Assembly (NCBI GenBank): GCA_035048815.1
Contig: JAUCBN010000005.1
Coordinates: 17,820,517-17,884,516 of the forward strand
Length of the DNA stretch: 64,000 nucleotides
Reading direction: 5' to 3'
Source of the DNA: Abelmoschus esculentus
Lineage: Eukaryota > Streptophyta > Magnoliopsida > Malvales > Malvaceae
Made by a program: the position numbers and the translations under genes
Part shown: in pieces, positions 11,635 to 22,928 of the stretch
Numbering within the stretch: the stretch's first letter is position 1
Layout: each line of letters starts with the position of its first letter
Notes under the pieces: generated by a model
Told to the model about the DNA's origin: nothing
The model's input: only the letters and a program-made list of their open reading frames with translations
The model's database searches: none

Positions 11635-12167
11635 GAAGATTGAGAGATTCATTTACATACACTCAACCAGTAACATAATCTCTTCCCTTCTATTTTATTT
11701 ATTATATTAGGATTAGTTTTAGTTTAGGATTTATGTTTTCATCTTTTTAATTTTTAATTTTTGTTATTAATGTTTTTATTTTTCAAGGATAATAAAAGTG
11801 ATAATGAAGGAGAAATAGTTCATAGCAAGAATTCTGCTGAGGCAGTAAACAATGTAAGAAGCCGCAACACTCCCAATAGGCAGAAACAGTGTAACAACTA
11901 TCTGCCAAATTTTCCACCGCGGTAGTAAATACTAACGGGAAGTAAAATTCAAAACGGCTACAAAACGGCTAGTGGTTAAAACGGTCACACTGCCAAGGCC
12001 TATATAAGCAATCTCTCCCTCTTGAACTATTCACTCTTGCATTCTTATCGTCTTTACTTCTTTGCTAATTTTGCTCTCACAATACTCTCCACCTACTTAC
12101 CCTCTTGCAATTTTCAGAAAACCTTCAAGAAATTCTTCAAGACTCTCAAATTCCAAATTGCTCATAG

Positions 12168-13644
12168 ATGGCCACCTACAAAAGATTCGCCCCTGCCGCC
12201 GTTGAAGAACGCTTCAACAAGTCCTTCATCTCTAGACAATTATGAGAGGAACAAGGGTTCTAAAACAGTGAGGAAGAAACCTTCGGCATCGAACATTACT
12301 TGTTCGACAAAATTAAATATCAAGAATGAGAGATTTTCTGCCTACAACCTCCCCAAGCCAATGCCACCACCGTACGAGAATTTTATGCGCACAGGCCAAG
12401 CAAGGACTCTCTCTTTGTCCACTACAGAGGTAGGCCTATCAGGATCGATGCCGAGATAATCAACGATTTTTATGACCTAATCATAATACATGATATCCAT
12501 GCCGAATTCATAGAGTATGTCACCACCCAAGACTACGAGCTAATCAAAGATTACTTTTGTTACAACAATACCCCTTGGGAAACCGGTGCCCATAGAGGTT
12601 CTATAACAAGGCAGAGTCTTAAGCCCGAGGCTAATCTGTGGTGTCAAAAGATGCCTCATCCCCACCTCCCACAATAGCACGGTGGACCATAAGAGATTGG
12701 TGCTCATCCAATCCATCATCAACAAGAGGAGCATCAATATTGGAGAGATTATTTTACGAGAAATTTACGAGTGCGGTAAGAAGGAACGCGAACCTTTATA
12801 TTTCCCTTATTTAATCTCTGGTTGATGCATTTCTACAGGAGTACCAGTGGAAGATACAAATGAATACACACCAAACAGGCAAGGATGGACCAGAGAATTT
12901 TGCCACAGAGTTATGCATATCAATTAAGCTGAACCAGTCCAAGCAACGCAGTAGCAGTTCACTGCTGACACTGTTGCTGGAGCCCAGTACACTACAAAGA
13001 TGCCTGACACTGCCCAGACCACTACCGGGGCAGACCCATACTAGGAGATTCTACAAAGGATGACAACCATGGACCTTAGGCAACAGAGATACATGGAGTA
13101 TCAAAGAGAATTCAACAACATACTTGCTCAGATGATGCTCCACAACTTTCCAGATCAAGGGGTGCAGTTTCCAAAAATTCCAACCAATATGTTCGTGACA
13201 GCTGCACCCTACATAGAGACAACACCAGCTCTAGGAGGACCAAAACCATTCTTCCCCACAGGCCCTCAACACCAATTTCATGCTGCTGACCCATCTAGGG
13301 CAGCAGATTCTGCCACGATATCATCTGCCAGCAAAAGACTGTCCAAGAGGAGAGCAGTCTTCAGCACTCCCCCAAGATCCTCAATCCCAATGGGCAGTCT
13401 ATCAACTGAGATAGATGTCTATGTCAATCAGAGCACAGACACTGCCGAGCCAAGTATTCAGAATGTCGGGGCAGATCTAGAGAATGAAGGAGGAACGGAT
13501 ATAATGGAAACTGAAGACGAAGGAGAAAAAAAGGTAAATGCCCCCACGCAACGAGAAACACCAACAAGAGTTCAGCCACCAAGACGAGCAAAGCCATCGC
13601 TATCACCAAGGGCGCAACAATCAATAGCAAGATCGAGAAAATAA
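12168..13644 (+). pseudogene. accessory ORF2 (putative plant transposon protein type), copy 2
   Basis: ATG at 12168 starts the protein seen also at 59407. The N-terminal block ends Arg-Gln-Leu and runs into a TGA at 12246 where copy 1 has Trp. A middle globular region (about 12380-12900) is broken by frameshifts. The 194-codon open end (13060-13644) is low-complexity, polar and Ser/Pro/Thr-rich. The middle region resembles the domain usually annotated as putative plant transposon protein beside Athila-type elements. Its role is unknown. No nuclease or polymerase motif is visible. Confidence 0.65.
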
Positions 13645-14125
13645 ATTATGAAAGAAATCTCTTTCGAATCATTATAAATTTAATTTTTTTGTTGCTCATA
13701 TAATTGCATGTTTTCCTTTTTATATTTTGTTGCCTACTGCTTGCCCCTAAATTAAGCATTAAGGACAATGCTTGGTTTGAGTTTGGGGGTGTAGAGCCAC
13801 TACCGATGCATCTCACCGTCGCAGCCTTGTCATAAAAAGGAAGTTTTTAGTGATATTTTTTTTCTGTCCACCAATTTACTTGAAATTTTGCACATACTCT
13901 TGCACTGCCCATCATCAGTATTGTTTTAGTCTATTCTTTAATACAATAGAAATCTTTCTCCTTACCATATTTAGGTTTTGTTTTGAAGGCTTAATTATAG
14001 GATACTTAAGGAGAAAAAAAATTTAGAAGCTTACTATAAGGTTGAACTTAAAAATACTTTTGGGACTTGTTTGGCTATAGGAATTCTTTTAATGAACTTA
14101 GGTGATAAAGACTTAGATCCTTGAT

Positions 14126-14905
14126 TTAAAGATTGATTGTTTTAAAATATTTTTCAGTGTCCACTTTTCGATTTTTAATGAGATCCTATTTTAATGAAGT
14201 AACATATTACCTATAAAAATATCATTATAAATATATTATATAAGTTTTTATGACACTTGATTTACTAAAATGTATTAAAGATCTTATTTTCTCATGAAAA
14301 AAATTATGAAAAAGAAATCCTTATCACTTTGAACTATAATGTTATAAATAATTATAATTAAATTTGTAAAAAAATTAAAACTAGACTCAAAAAAATTTAA
14401 ATAAAATTTGAATGATAAAATAAAACGTGTCAACTTGAATAACTCAAAGTTTTTTTGACTCGTTCAAATGCCTAGTCCTAATCACATCATGTGGCTCTTT
14501 TGACTAAAAATCAGCTTAATGAGTTTTTTTTTTATAAATGCTACTAAATTGTTATTAAATCCATAGAAAATTATAATTATAACGTAATCAAGAAACAAAA
14601 TAATTGGATTAAAAAAATCTAAAAATTCTTACAACCAAAAACAAAGAAAAATAAAATTCCTATGGAAATAAGGATAACGATAAAATTCAGCAACTTCCTA
14701 AATCTTCTTGTCTCTGTCCAAACGAGACGCATAGTGAAGAAAGAAGGAGTTGTAGGCGACTCAAACTGTCGTGCAAAAAGTATTGCTTCCTGAATTAGCT
14801 TAACGACGTGTTTTTTTTTTTAATTTTTGTAACTTTATGAAAAAATTTAAAAGTTTTAAGAAGACTATTTAAAATTTTTCACAAACTTTTAATGGAACCC
14901 TGATA
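14126..14905 (+). repeat. long direct repeat, right copy
   Basis: Partner of 3573-4079, starting right at the broken 3' end of copy 2. Without the retroposon at 14525-14796 it matches to the block ATTTTTCACAAACTTTTAATGG. The identity looks moderate, with many substitutions and small gaps. Confidence 0.75.
14525..14796 (-). mobile_element. retroposon, 5'-truncated second copy
   Basis: Minus-strand homologue of 2690-2947, sharing the segment with TATGCGTCTCGTTTGGACAG and the A-tailed 3' end. Flanks AGCTTAATGAGT (14513-14524) and AGCTTAACGACGT (14797-14809) form a diverged target duplication. The left copy of the direct repeat lacks it, which marks an empty site. Confidence 0.6.
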
Positions 14906-15243
14906 AACTTGTAACCCCTTACTTGAGCATCTTCATGCATGCAGACTCGACTGTAGAGCTTAAACATGCTTTTGTTCTGCATTTTAACAATGGCAGCTGA
15001 CAAGAACAATAGTTCTTGAATTAAGACAAAATGGTGCTCTATTTCAACATGAGTATCAGAGGATGCTAAAAGAAGAAGGGATTACGGAATCGGGGTTTAA
15101 GAGAGAGACAACGAGGGCAACGAGTGGAGCCTAAGCCAGGGTTGATGGTTGGATCATGGTACATGTTCCCATTCCTTAGCTTTTCCTCGTATACTTCTCT
15201 TGTCGCAATTCTTCCAATCAGCCAACCCTCTCTTTCTCGAGAG
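14906..15243. other. unassigned sequence
   Basis: No coding frame, repeat or terminal structure was recognised between the direct repeat and the MITE. Confidence 0.3.
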
Positions 15244-15443
15244 ATTATTAGGTAAACCTGTTTATTACATCATCTATGATCCAAACAATCAGGACCGTTG
15301 ATCTTTAAATAATCATCAAATAACTACCCACCCACTAAATCCATGTAGGAAAGAGGTGATGATTTATTTGAAAAAAATTAAGATCAACGGTCCTGATTAT
15401 TTGGGATCATAGATGACATAGTGAACAAGATACACCTAATAAT
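15244..15443. mobile_element. fold-back MITE
   Basis: The two halves are inverted copies of each other. ATTATTAGGT...CATCTATGATCC..AATCAGGACCGTTGATCTT on the left pairs with its complement on the right, ending ACCTAATAAT. About 75 bases per arm surround a short centre. The target duplication is uncertain because the ends are themselves palindromic. Confidence 0.65.
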
Positions 15444-15802
15444 TTTTCCTGTTTCTCATAATCTGACTTCTGCTCCAACCAATCAAATTTAAACAGGTGT
15501 TAATGTTATTAAATTTTTAACTTTTTAATGTTATTGAATAGGAGTTCGTCGTTATCGTCTGTAAACTTTTATTATTTGATATATTATTAATTTTTAATAT
15601 TTTAAAATTATATCTAAAAATAATAAAATAATTTTAAATTTTACAAAATAATTCAAAATTTGAATTTATGGTACCTAATATCTAAATCGCAATTTGAGTT
15701 GATTTTATCGTCGATTATCACATCGTCATCCATTACATCTGTCACTGAAACAACATAATCATTTACTTTATCTTCGAAAAATCGACTAACACCAAACAAA
15801 AT
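15444..15802. other. unassigned AT-rich sequence
   Basis: AT-rich single-copy-looking DNA between two MITEs. Nothing recognised. Confidence 0.3.
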
Positions 15803-15810
15803 GTAAAGAC

Positions 15811-16233
15811 TAGGGCTTAACATGGTTAACCGCAAAACCAAAAACCAAACCAAACTGAAGTATTGTGGTTCATAAATTTAAGAACCGTGATTAACCGTGG
15901 TTAACCGAATTAAATTGAAATTTTTTTAATTAATTTTTAATTATTTTTATAAGGTAAAAATATATATTTTATACTTAAAATACTATAAATGAATTTTTAA
16001 TTTTTTACTTAAAAAATAAGTTTAAATAAATATTTATAAAAAATATCTTAAAATATTTATCTTTTAATGATTAAAAGTCATAAAATAAAGCTATTTTGTA
16101 AGATAAAATTATTTTTTTAAAAAAATTAATGTTAATATGGAAAAATCGTAAACTAAGGTTAATTGAACCAAAAACTAGTGATTACTAAAATAGCTTACCA
16201 AATTAAATCGAACCCGAACAAAATGCACCTCTA
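15811..16233. mobile_element. hAT-type MITE
   Basis: Starts TAGGGCTTAACATGGTTAACC and ends GAACAAAATGCACCTCTA. A perfect 8-base duplication GTAAAGAC lies at 15803-15810 and 16234-16241. The ends (TAG.GGT/C...) and the AACCG/CGGTT-type subterminal motifs fit hAT MITEs. The interior is AT-rich and non-coding. Confidence 0.8.
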
Positions 16234-16417
16234 GTAAAGACTAACGATTATTTATTTAAATATTTCACGAAGAATGACGGCACAACAGAAGATGAGATAT
16301 GTGTCCATCTTTCAACGATAAAAGGATGCTTCATTTCGTCGCTGAAAACATGACCAACGTCAATAATAACGACCGAATTTAAGGATTTATGGATTTAAAG
16401 ATAATTTATTTGAATAT

Positions 16418-16684
16418 TGTTATGTGTCATATTTTTATTGATTAATATGTTGTGAATAAAGTAAAAAAAATAAGAATAAAATAGGAGAACAAAGATAAAA
16501 GACAAAAGAGAGATTTGTATTATATTCTCAAAGTAGGTTGTGTACAATGCTTTGTCCAAAAGTCTATATTTATAAGCATAAGATGGAAACCCTAATTCCA
16601 ATGAGTATTAAACCTTAATACTAAAGCTCATTAAAGTTTAACTTAATATATGGATATCCACCATAAATAAATATATTCATAACA
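16418..16684 (-). mobile_element. 3' LTR of the Ty1/copia element
   Basis: 267 bases with inverted ends TGTTATG...CATAACA. The minus strand next to it reads AAGGGGGAG (16685-16693), a good polypurine tract immediately upstream of the LTR. Following sequence (16690-16900) with repeated CCTCGTTAAA/AAACCTTACCAGGAAAA motifs is the usual 3' internal end of this copia type. Confidence 0.7.
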
Positions 16685-17469
16685 CTCCCCCTTGGATATC
16701 CATGAAGATAACGTGCCTCGTTAAAATCTTATGAGATAAAAACTTTGTGGGAAAAAAAATCTAAGTGAAGGAAAAAGAGTACACACATATTTGATATGCA
16801 TAACATGTTGCCACATTAAAAACCTTACCAGGAAAACTCATTGGGACAAAACCTCGTTAAGGCAAAAAGAGTGCAACGCGTATTTCCTCCCCCTCATGAA
16901 AATATCACATAAGATCTTTGAATCTTCATAATTCAATATTGAATAAAATCTTCAAATATTGAAGTAGATTATGCACTAGTTTGATAAATCTTCAAAATTA
17001 TTACTTGAAATGATTCATTAAATACTATTCTTCTGAAGATCATAAGGGACGAAACTTAAAAAAAAATATGTTTCTTTTTATCACATTTGATATATCTACC
17101 TTTAGATATAAATTTTGCATTATCTCTACACAAGATAGTTTGCATCTTATCTTGTAAAAGCAATTCACATATCTTTAGGATATGTTTAGCCAAACACATA
17201 TTTCGGCTTTGCCTCATGCATAACGATTATTTAAAGGTAATGATCTCGTAGCACTTAAATAACATTTTTGGATCAACTAATATACGATGCTTCCAGATCA
17301 AATAATGTATATATTATGCTTTTAGACCAAGAATATCATTACCCTTTTCTTGAGGTAGAAAGAATCTTTGTTTACATTAAGAGACCTAGCAACCATAAGA
17401 ATGATCAATGAATATGCGTTATGCATGTAAAGTCTCTTTCAACATTTTTTTGTACGTCGATTAATGCAC

Positions 17470-19170
17470 AAGGATTTGAGGAGATCTCTTCACGAGTCTC
17501 AATAATATTCAAATCATTGACATACACAACAATAAAAACTCAAAGCTAAACATATTAATAAAAATACTCGGGAAAATTAAACAACTCATATAGCATTGTG
17601 TAATAAGCATTCAATGAGGCGATTATACCAAATATGCCTAAATTGTTTTAAAATGATATATTCAATATTATTGAATAATGTTCTCGAGGACTTTGATGCG
17701 TGCTATATATACGCAATTGTAGTGCAAGTATACACGTCAAGTAATAAAGTGATAAGTATTACCGTGTATCGTCTCCACAGGGATTGGTGTACTTAATATG
17801 TCTTCTTTGATCTTCTTGCTCTATAAAATAAAAGTAAAAACACAAGTAAATTGAGAAAGAAAACTAAATAGTATGAGATCAAATTGAGAAAGAGGGTACG
17901 ATCCAGTTGTGTTTGTACAACGGTAGTGTTCTCTGTCGCGGCAATCCCTTGCTCTTGGGCAGATTTACCAAAGTTCGGCAAAGTGACCTTTGATAACTTC
18001 GCTTATCCCTAAGTCGAAACACTGTTGATGATCAGTCCTTGATGATACCTACCAACGTAAATCAATTATAACCAACAACCAATCTCACACTTCTTTTAGC
18101 CGCTGAAACTCCAACTTATTCCTAGGCCCAGTTAGTATTCTCCAATCAAGTTGAATACCGCACTTACTCCTTTCGTGATTCTAACTCTCCTGAGTCTAGA
18201 CAAATAGATTACTTACAAACTTCTCTTCCAAGCTTGGATGCAAGAACAAAGAATGACAGAGTAAGCAAACTTTGATATTTTATTGCATTGAAACAAACAA
18301 CAAGATACAATTTCCTCTCACTAATAGTTGACAACTTTCACCTAAACCCTAAGAAAGTTTAGAACATGATGGGAAGAATTGATCCTAGGGTAGACTCTCT
18401 CAAATTCGGCTCTCCTAATCCCCTTGGACGTCTATGCCTTATATAGGTTTGGCCTAGGGCAAACATTTCCTAAATAGAGTACAAATTGGATTAAGGAACA
18501 AGTTATGTACATAGGTTAAATATTTCCAAGTTTAATTTCTTCTAGAGGGCTTTTTCCCGTATGGCCTTGTCCTTGGGTTTTCCTCGTGTTGTTCAATTCC
18601 GGTCCTTGAGCTTCTTGTCCAGCAACGTTCTCCCCATTTTTCTCCTCAGTTTGCCTGCCATATTGCCATTTATCCTCTGCTTTCTCGACATCAGGTTATG
18701 CCTCGGCCTCAGTTTGTTGTTGCGGCAATACTTGTTCCTGCACAGAAATGAAAATGCAGTAAAGTATGTCTTTTCTATAAATGTTATCTTTAATATCATA
18801 ATCCCTAAATATATTATATTAAGTACATGCATTGGTCCAAGTAGGAGTAGAATTGATGATAAGTGCCCATGAAAAGTGTAGAAAGTGAGAGTGAGTTGAG
18901 CACTTATCAAACTTTAATTAATTACTTCTAGCAATCTAAATCTTACGGAAGTTTCATGTAAATATTACTATGAAGAGACCCATTCAAATATGATGTAACA
19001 ACATCTATTAGGCAGAAACTGAGTAATTTTATTAATTGCTAGACTGATCAAAATCTAAAATAGTTGTATCCACCACCGAAGAATATTTTTCCTCATAATC
19101 AATTTCATGTGTTTGTGAGAATCCTTTTACAACCAAATGAGCTTATATCTCATGATTTCCCCTTTTAATT
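17470..19170 (-). pseudogene. Ty1/copia reverse transcriptase remnant split by a solo LTR
   Basis: Minus strand near 19160-19070 reads Lys-Gly-Phe-Ser-Gln..Asp-Tyr-Glu-Glu-Lys-Tyr-Ser, the copia RT entry motif. Near 18990-18915 it reads Asp-Val-Val-Thr-Ser-Tyr-Leu-Asn-Gly. Beyond the inserted LTR, near 17650, comes Trp-Tyr-Asn-Arg-Leu, and near 17535 Tyr-Val-Asn-Asp-Leu replaces the catalytic Tyr-Val-Asp-Asp. Stops and frameshifts are frequent, so it is dead. Confidence 0.7.
17694..18909 (-). mobile_element. solo LTR, Athila-like family (TGATAAGTGC subgroup)
   Basis: Minus strand begins TGATAAGTGCTCAACTC at 18909 and ends GCACGCATCA at 17694, 1216 bases. Flanks GACTT (17689-17693) and AACTT (18910-18914) give a target duplication with one mismatch. 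RT-coding sequence continues on both sides, showing a clean insertion. TATATAAGGCATAGACG on the minus strand near 18430 marks its promoter. Confidence 0.85.
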
Positions 19171-19594
19171 TCCCTTTTTCACAAATTCTCATTTATATCC
19201 ACGAGTTTTGCATATTTCAATGTACGAGCTATAGGCCTAAATATTTCTCCTTTCGAAAGAGATTTTAGTTTCGCCTCAATTGCCTCTTTCATGTTGGTCA
19301 ATCATTTTTTTATTTACATTGCCCAATTGACAATGATTCATGATCCACATCATCAAATAAAATCTCTAGTTCTATATTGCATACAAATATGTCATCGACG
19401 TCGATTTAATTTCAGTTCAACTTATTATCAGACATGACATAATCTATTGAGATCTCTTTATTATCAGGTACCTGAGTCATGTCAATGTCTCTGTTGGAGA
19501 CCTTTTAATCTCTTATTGAGATTTTCATAATTTAATGACTCCTCGATCAGTTCATCATAAAATATAGCTCCTTTTCTTTATCGAGGATTTTTAT

Positions 19595-21841
19595 TGTAAT
19601 CCCTTATATTAACCTAATTACTTAGATTAAAAGTTAAGGTTCAGCTAAGAAAACTTTTTTCCCAAGTTAGGTTTAAATAAAACAAAGTTTAAATTTCTGA
19701 TAATTTATTAACTAGAAAACAGGAAATTAATAATTTAAATAACGAAAGGTTCAACTCAAAATTATAATAAACATAGCATTTCTAAAAATCATTTAAATGA
19801 CCAATGTTCGAATTCATTACAAAAATATTAAATATCTGAAAAAAAAAATTATTAAACTAAAGTCTAAAAATCATACTCAAAATATTTAAAATCGAGATCC
19901 TCCAAGCACCGAAGCCTAAAAGTGAGATCTGAAACAGAAAACTGTGAGGATGTAAGCTTGGGAGCCTAGTGTGTCTCTAAGGTGCAGCTAAATATATTTG
20001 CAGTATAGAAAATATACATAGAGAAGAATAGCATAATCTTATAACATAACATCATATCATAAAACAGATCAGAACATGCGATGTAATGCATATATGATAT
20101 GATATGCACCCAAATACCGAACATCATCAGAAGAGAAGGTTCCCCTGAACCACTCTATCTTCGTACATACCATTAGAAGTAAAGCTCGACCCGAAGGTGG
20201 ATTCACTGAACAGAAGTGGTCACTCGACCCGTAGGTGGAGCCACTGGACATAAATGGATACTCAACCCGTAGGTGGAACCACTGATCAAAAATTATATTC
20301 ACCAATAGGTGATACCACAGAACTTCCTCGTACACATATCCAACCGATGCCATGACATGAACAGATATCAGAATCAGAATACATGCCTAAGAAAAAAAAA
20401 GAAGGCACGCATAACAGTTTCAGAATCAGATGTGCAATTAATATATCAGAGTATGACAATTATTTAATTACTTTTAGAAAATAACAGAAATGATGCAATC
20501 ATCATGTTAAACAGAATAAACAGATATACCAAATAAGGCAAACAGAAATAAACAGAAAACGGTTGGGAGATACACACATTTGGTAGGTCACTTAACACCG
20601 ATAACGACATCTATTGGACTCAGTCCTAGTATTAGGTCTAGCAGGCCTAGAACCTACGTGAAGAATAAGGTAAGATACTCTAACAACTATGCCACTAAAC
20701 CAGAGAATATATGAGATATAAGTAAACCAAATACTCACATGAGAGTCTCGAGGACTGGTGAACAAGAAGTCGTCCAAGAGGAGGAGGTAAAAGCTCGGGA
20801 TCAGAATCCAAGTCACCTGAACCAATCAGAAATTATTTCAAAATCTACTAAAGATAACTTCCAAATGGGTATTCGAACTTAAAAGACCTAAAAACGAAAC
20901 TTCAAGTTCGAAATTCAAAAAACAGACCATGTCATTGAACTTAGGACGTCGAAAAACATAAAGTGGGACCAGGTAAGAAAAAAGTCAACGCTGATATCAG
21001 CAGGCTCAACGTTGACGTCAGCAAATGACGTCATCAGGTCAACATTGACGTCAGCATGACATTAACAAATAACGTCAATAGATGATGTCAGCGAGTCATG
21101 GGTCGAGTTGATCGGGTCAGGTTTTTGGTTGGTCAGGTCGGTTTTCGGATTTTCCCAGATCCACTTTTTGCTTCTAGATTTGATTTCTCTCTTCCCACAA
21201 ATCGATTTAAAACAATTCAGAATACCCTTAAATATGTTCTAAACAGATCCTAACACTAAAACTGAAACAAACTCTCTTAATCCCTTAACATACAATCAAA
21301 TAAAAACCATCAACCCTCTTCTCTTTCACAACCGAAACAAAACATTAATCCTAAGCCAATATGACATTCAAGGTAAGCAACACAACCCTCCCGATGACAG
21401 AATTGAGCTAAAATCATACATAAACAAAGATGAAGATCTTCCGAACACTTGCCAAATTCACGAACCAAGATCACCACGAAAACTCCATAATACCAAGTTG
21501 GTTCAAGCAAAAACAGATGGGTTTGAAAAGATATGCTCGATTTGCAATTCTCAAGTAAGAAAGAGAGATTAAGGAATTAAAAACAAAATTTAATGGAGAA
21601 ATAAATCTCTCCAATTAAATCAAAAACGGGGAAGAAGGAGAAAACGTCAACAAAGATGAAACGGGTAAATTATAGGATAAGGGCCTGAAGTTTTCGAAAC
21701 CTCTCTACAGGACCTCTAAATTTCCAAAATTTTCAATCTAGCCACATATTTTAGTGAAGAAATTCCCAATATGTTAGGGTTCAAATTAGGGTTTCATTCA
21801 AAATTAAGGTTTCAAATTTGGAAGAAAATTGGGGTGTTACA
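19595..21841 (-). mobile_element. solo LTR, Ty3/gypsy (chromovirus-like)
   Basis: Minus strand starts TGTAACACCCCAATTTTC at 21841 and ends GGGATTACA at 19595, 2247 bases. The flanking duplication TTTAT lies at 19590-19594 and 21842-21846. Opening with TGTAACACCCC is common in plant gypsy LTRs of the Tekay/Del type, so the class is inferred from the ends only. Inside are short repeated runs: CGACCCGTAGGTGGA-type (20165-20285) and ACGTCAGC-type (20990-21095). Confidence 0.8.
20160..20300. repeat. short tandem repeats in solo LTR
   Basis: Four diverged copies of CTCGACCCGAAGGTGGATTCACTGA-like units about 40 bases apart. A second cluster of GACGTCAGC/TGACGTCA motifs follows near 20990-21095. Confidence 0.55.
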
Positions 21842-22928
21842 TTTATATTATGAACTTACTTGTCTACCAAGCTAAAGGCGTAAGTTAGACTCGTTAGCAG
21901 TTAGAGTTTATCCTTTCAGGACATGAAATTTAATAGGAGCATTCTTTACTGGTATACATGACTTAGTCACTCTTTTAAGGTCAGCAAAATCATCTAATAA
22001 TTGATTTTTCAAATTAATTATCCTTTGAACTTATAGTTCATATTGTTGAATTTGTGGATCAAACAAAAAAATAATAATTTATTCCAACTTATTTCCTTTT
22101 CCAGTTATTTTATTTTTCCCTCTAATGTTGGGTAAGCTGACTCATTAAAATGATAGTCAGTAAATTGAGTTATAAATAAATTCCCTTATTAGAAGGTCAA
22201 GATATTTAAATCTGATATATATTTCCAGCAAAACTCATTTTTGTGCATTATGGTGGAGTAATTAGAACATATATCGCAAACCCAAAAAATCTAAGATGAG
22301 AAATATTTGGTTCCTGACCAAAGCCCATTTTTAATTGGATAACTTATGATCATTTGTTGACTTGATGCGAATTGGTGATAGTACATGTAAAATGATATGT
22401 CATCAATATTATCAAGACCGATTGTCTTTATAAGATAATCTAAAAAATATTCTTGTAATTTTATCAACTGAGTAAATGATCTCACAAACACCAAGTTGCG
22501 GGTGAATAATAAGGATACATATAACATCTAGTCGATGCATCGATAAAAATCGTAAAATATCTAGATGGGTTGTAAGAAAGGTATATGGGCCCATATATAT
22601 CACCTTGTATTTGTTTCAGAAAATTAATAGATTTACACTTTATCTAGATGATTGAATAATCAGATTGCTTTCATAGCAAGTATCACATGAAAGATTACCC
22701 TGAAAAAATTTAGTTCTTCAATAAGTGACCACATAAAAGTGTCAACAAATTTTTGCATCATAATTGAACCGGGATGGCCTAACTGGTCATGCCAAATAAA
22801 ATTATCAGTAAACATCTGGTTTACAATAGTATGAGCTTCAGTTTATACTAATTCTTCTATAGTACAATATATATGTCAGTGCATGTAATTTTGTCAAACT
22901 TTTCTAATTGCCTTGAGTTATACTCGTA
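21842..22928 (-). pseudogene. Ty1/copia integrase remnant
   Basis: Minus strand near 22795 reads Trp-His-Asp-Gln-Leu-Gly-His-Pro-Gly, the GAG-pre-integrase zinc motif of copia elements. Near 22690 it reads Ser-Cys-Asp-Thr-Cys. From 22620 it runs Gln-Gly-Asp-Ile-Tyr-Gly-Pro-Ile into the integrase core, and near 22430 Gly-Leu-Asp-Asn covers the second catalytic Asp. Further on, Asn-Gly-Leu and a Cys-rich stretch recall the core's end. Many stops break it. Confidence 0.7.

Larger units (their letters stand above)
10826..14125 (+). mobile_element. Athila-like gag-protease element, copy 2 internal region (truncated)
   Basis: Collinear with 58066-61380 of copy 3: end of gag, protease, spacer, accessory ORF, then a tail containing GAGGACAATGCT-like and GGTTTGAGTTTGGGGG motifs near 13765-13795. 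It lacks its start (cut by the LTR at 10825) and its 3' LTR (it stops in the tail at about 14125, next to the long direct repeat). The spacer 11635-12167 and the tail 13645-14125 hold no gene. Confidence 0.8.

Noticed and set aside
19595..21841. Host gene with short frames of 66-94 codons
   Set aside because: The block is bounded by TG...CA ends and a TTTAT duplication, so it is a solo LTR.
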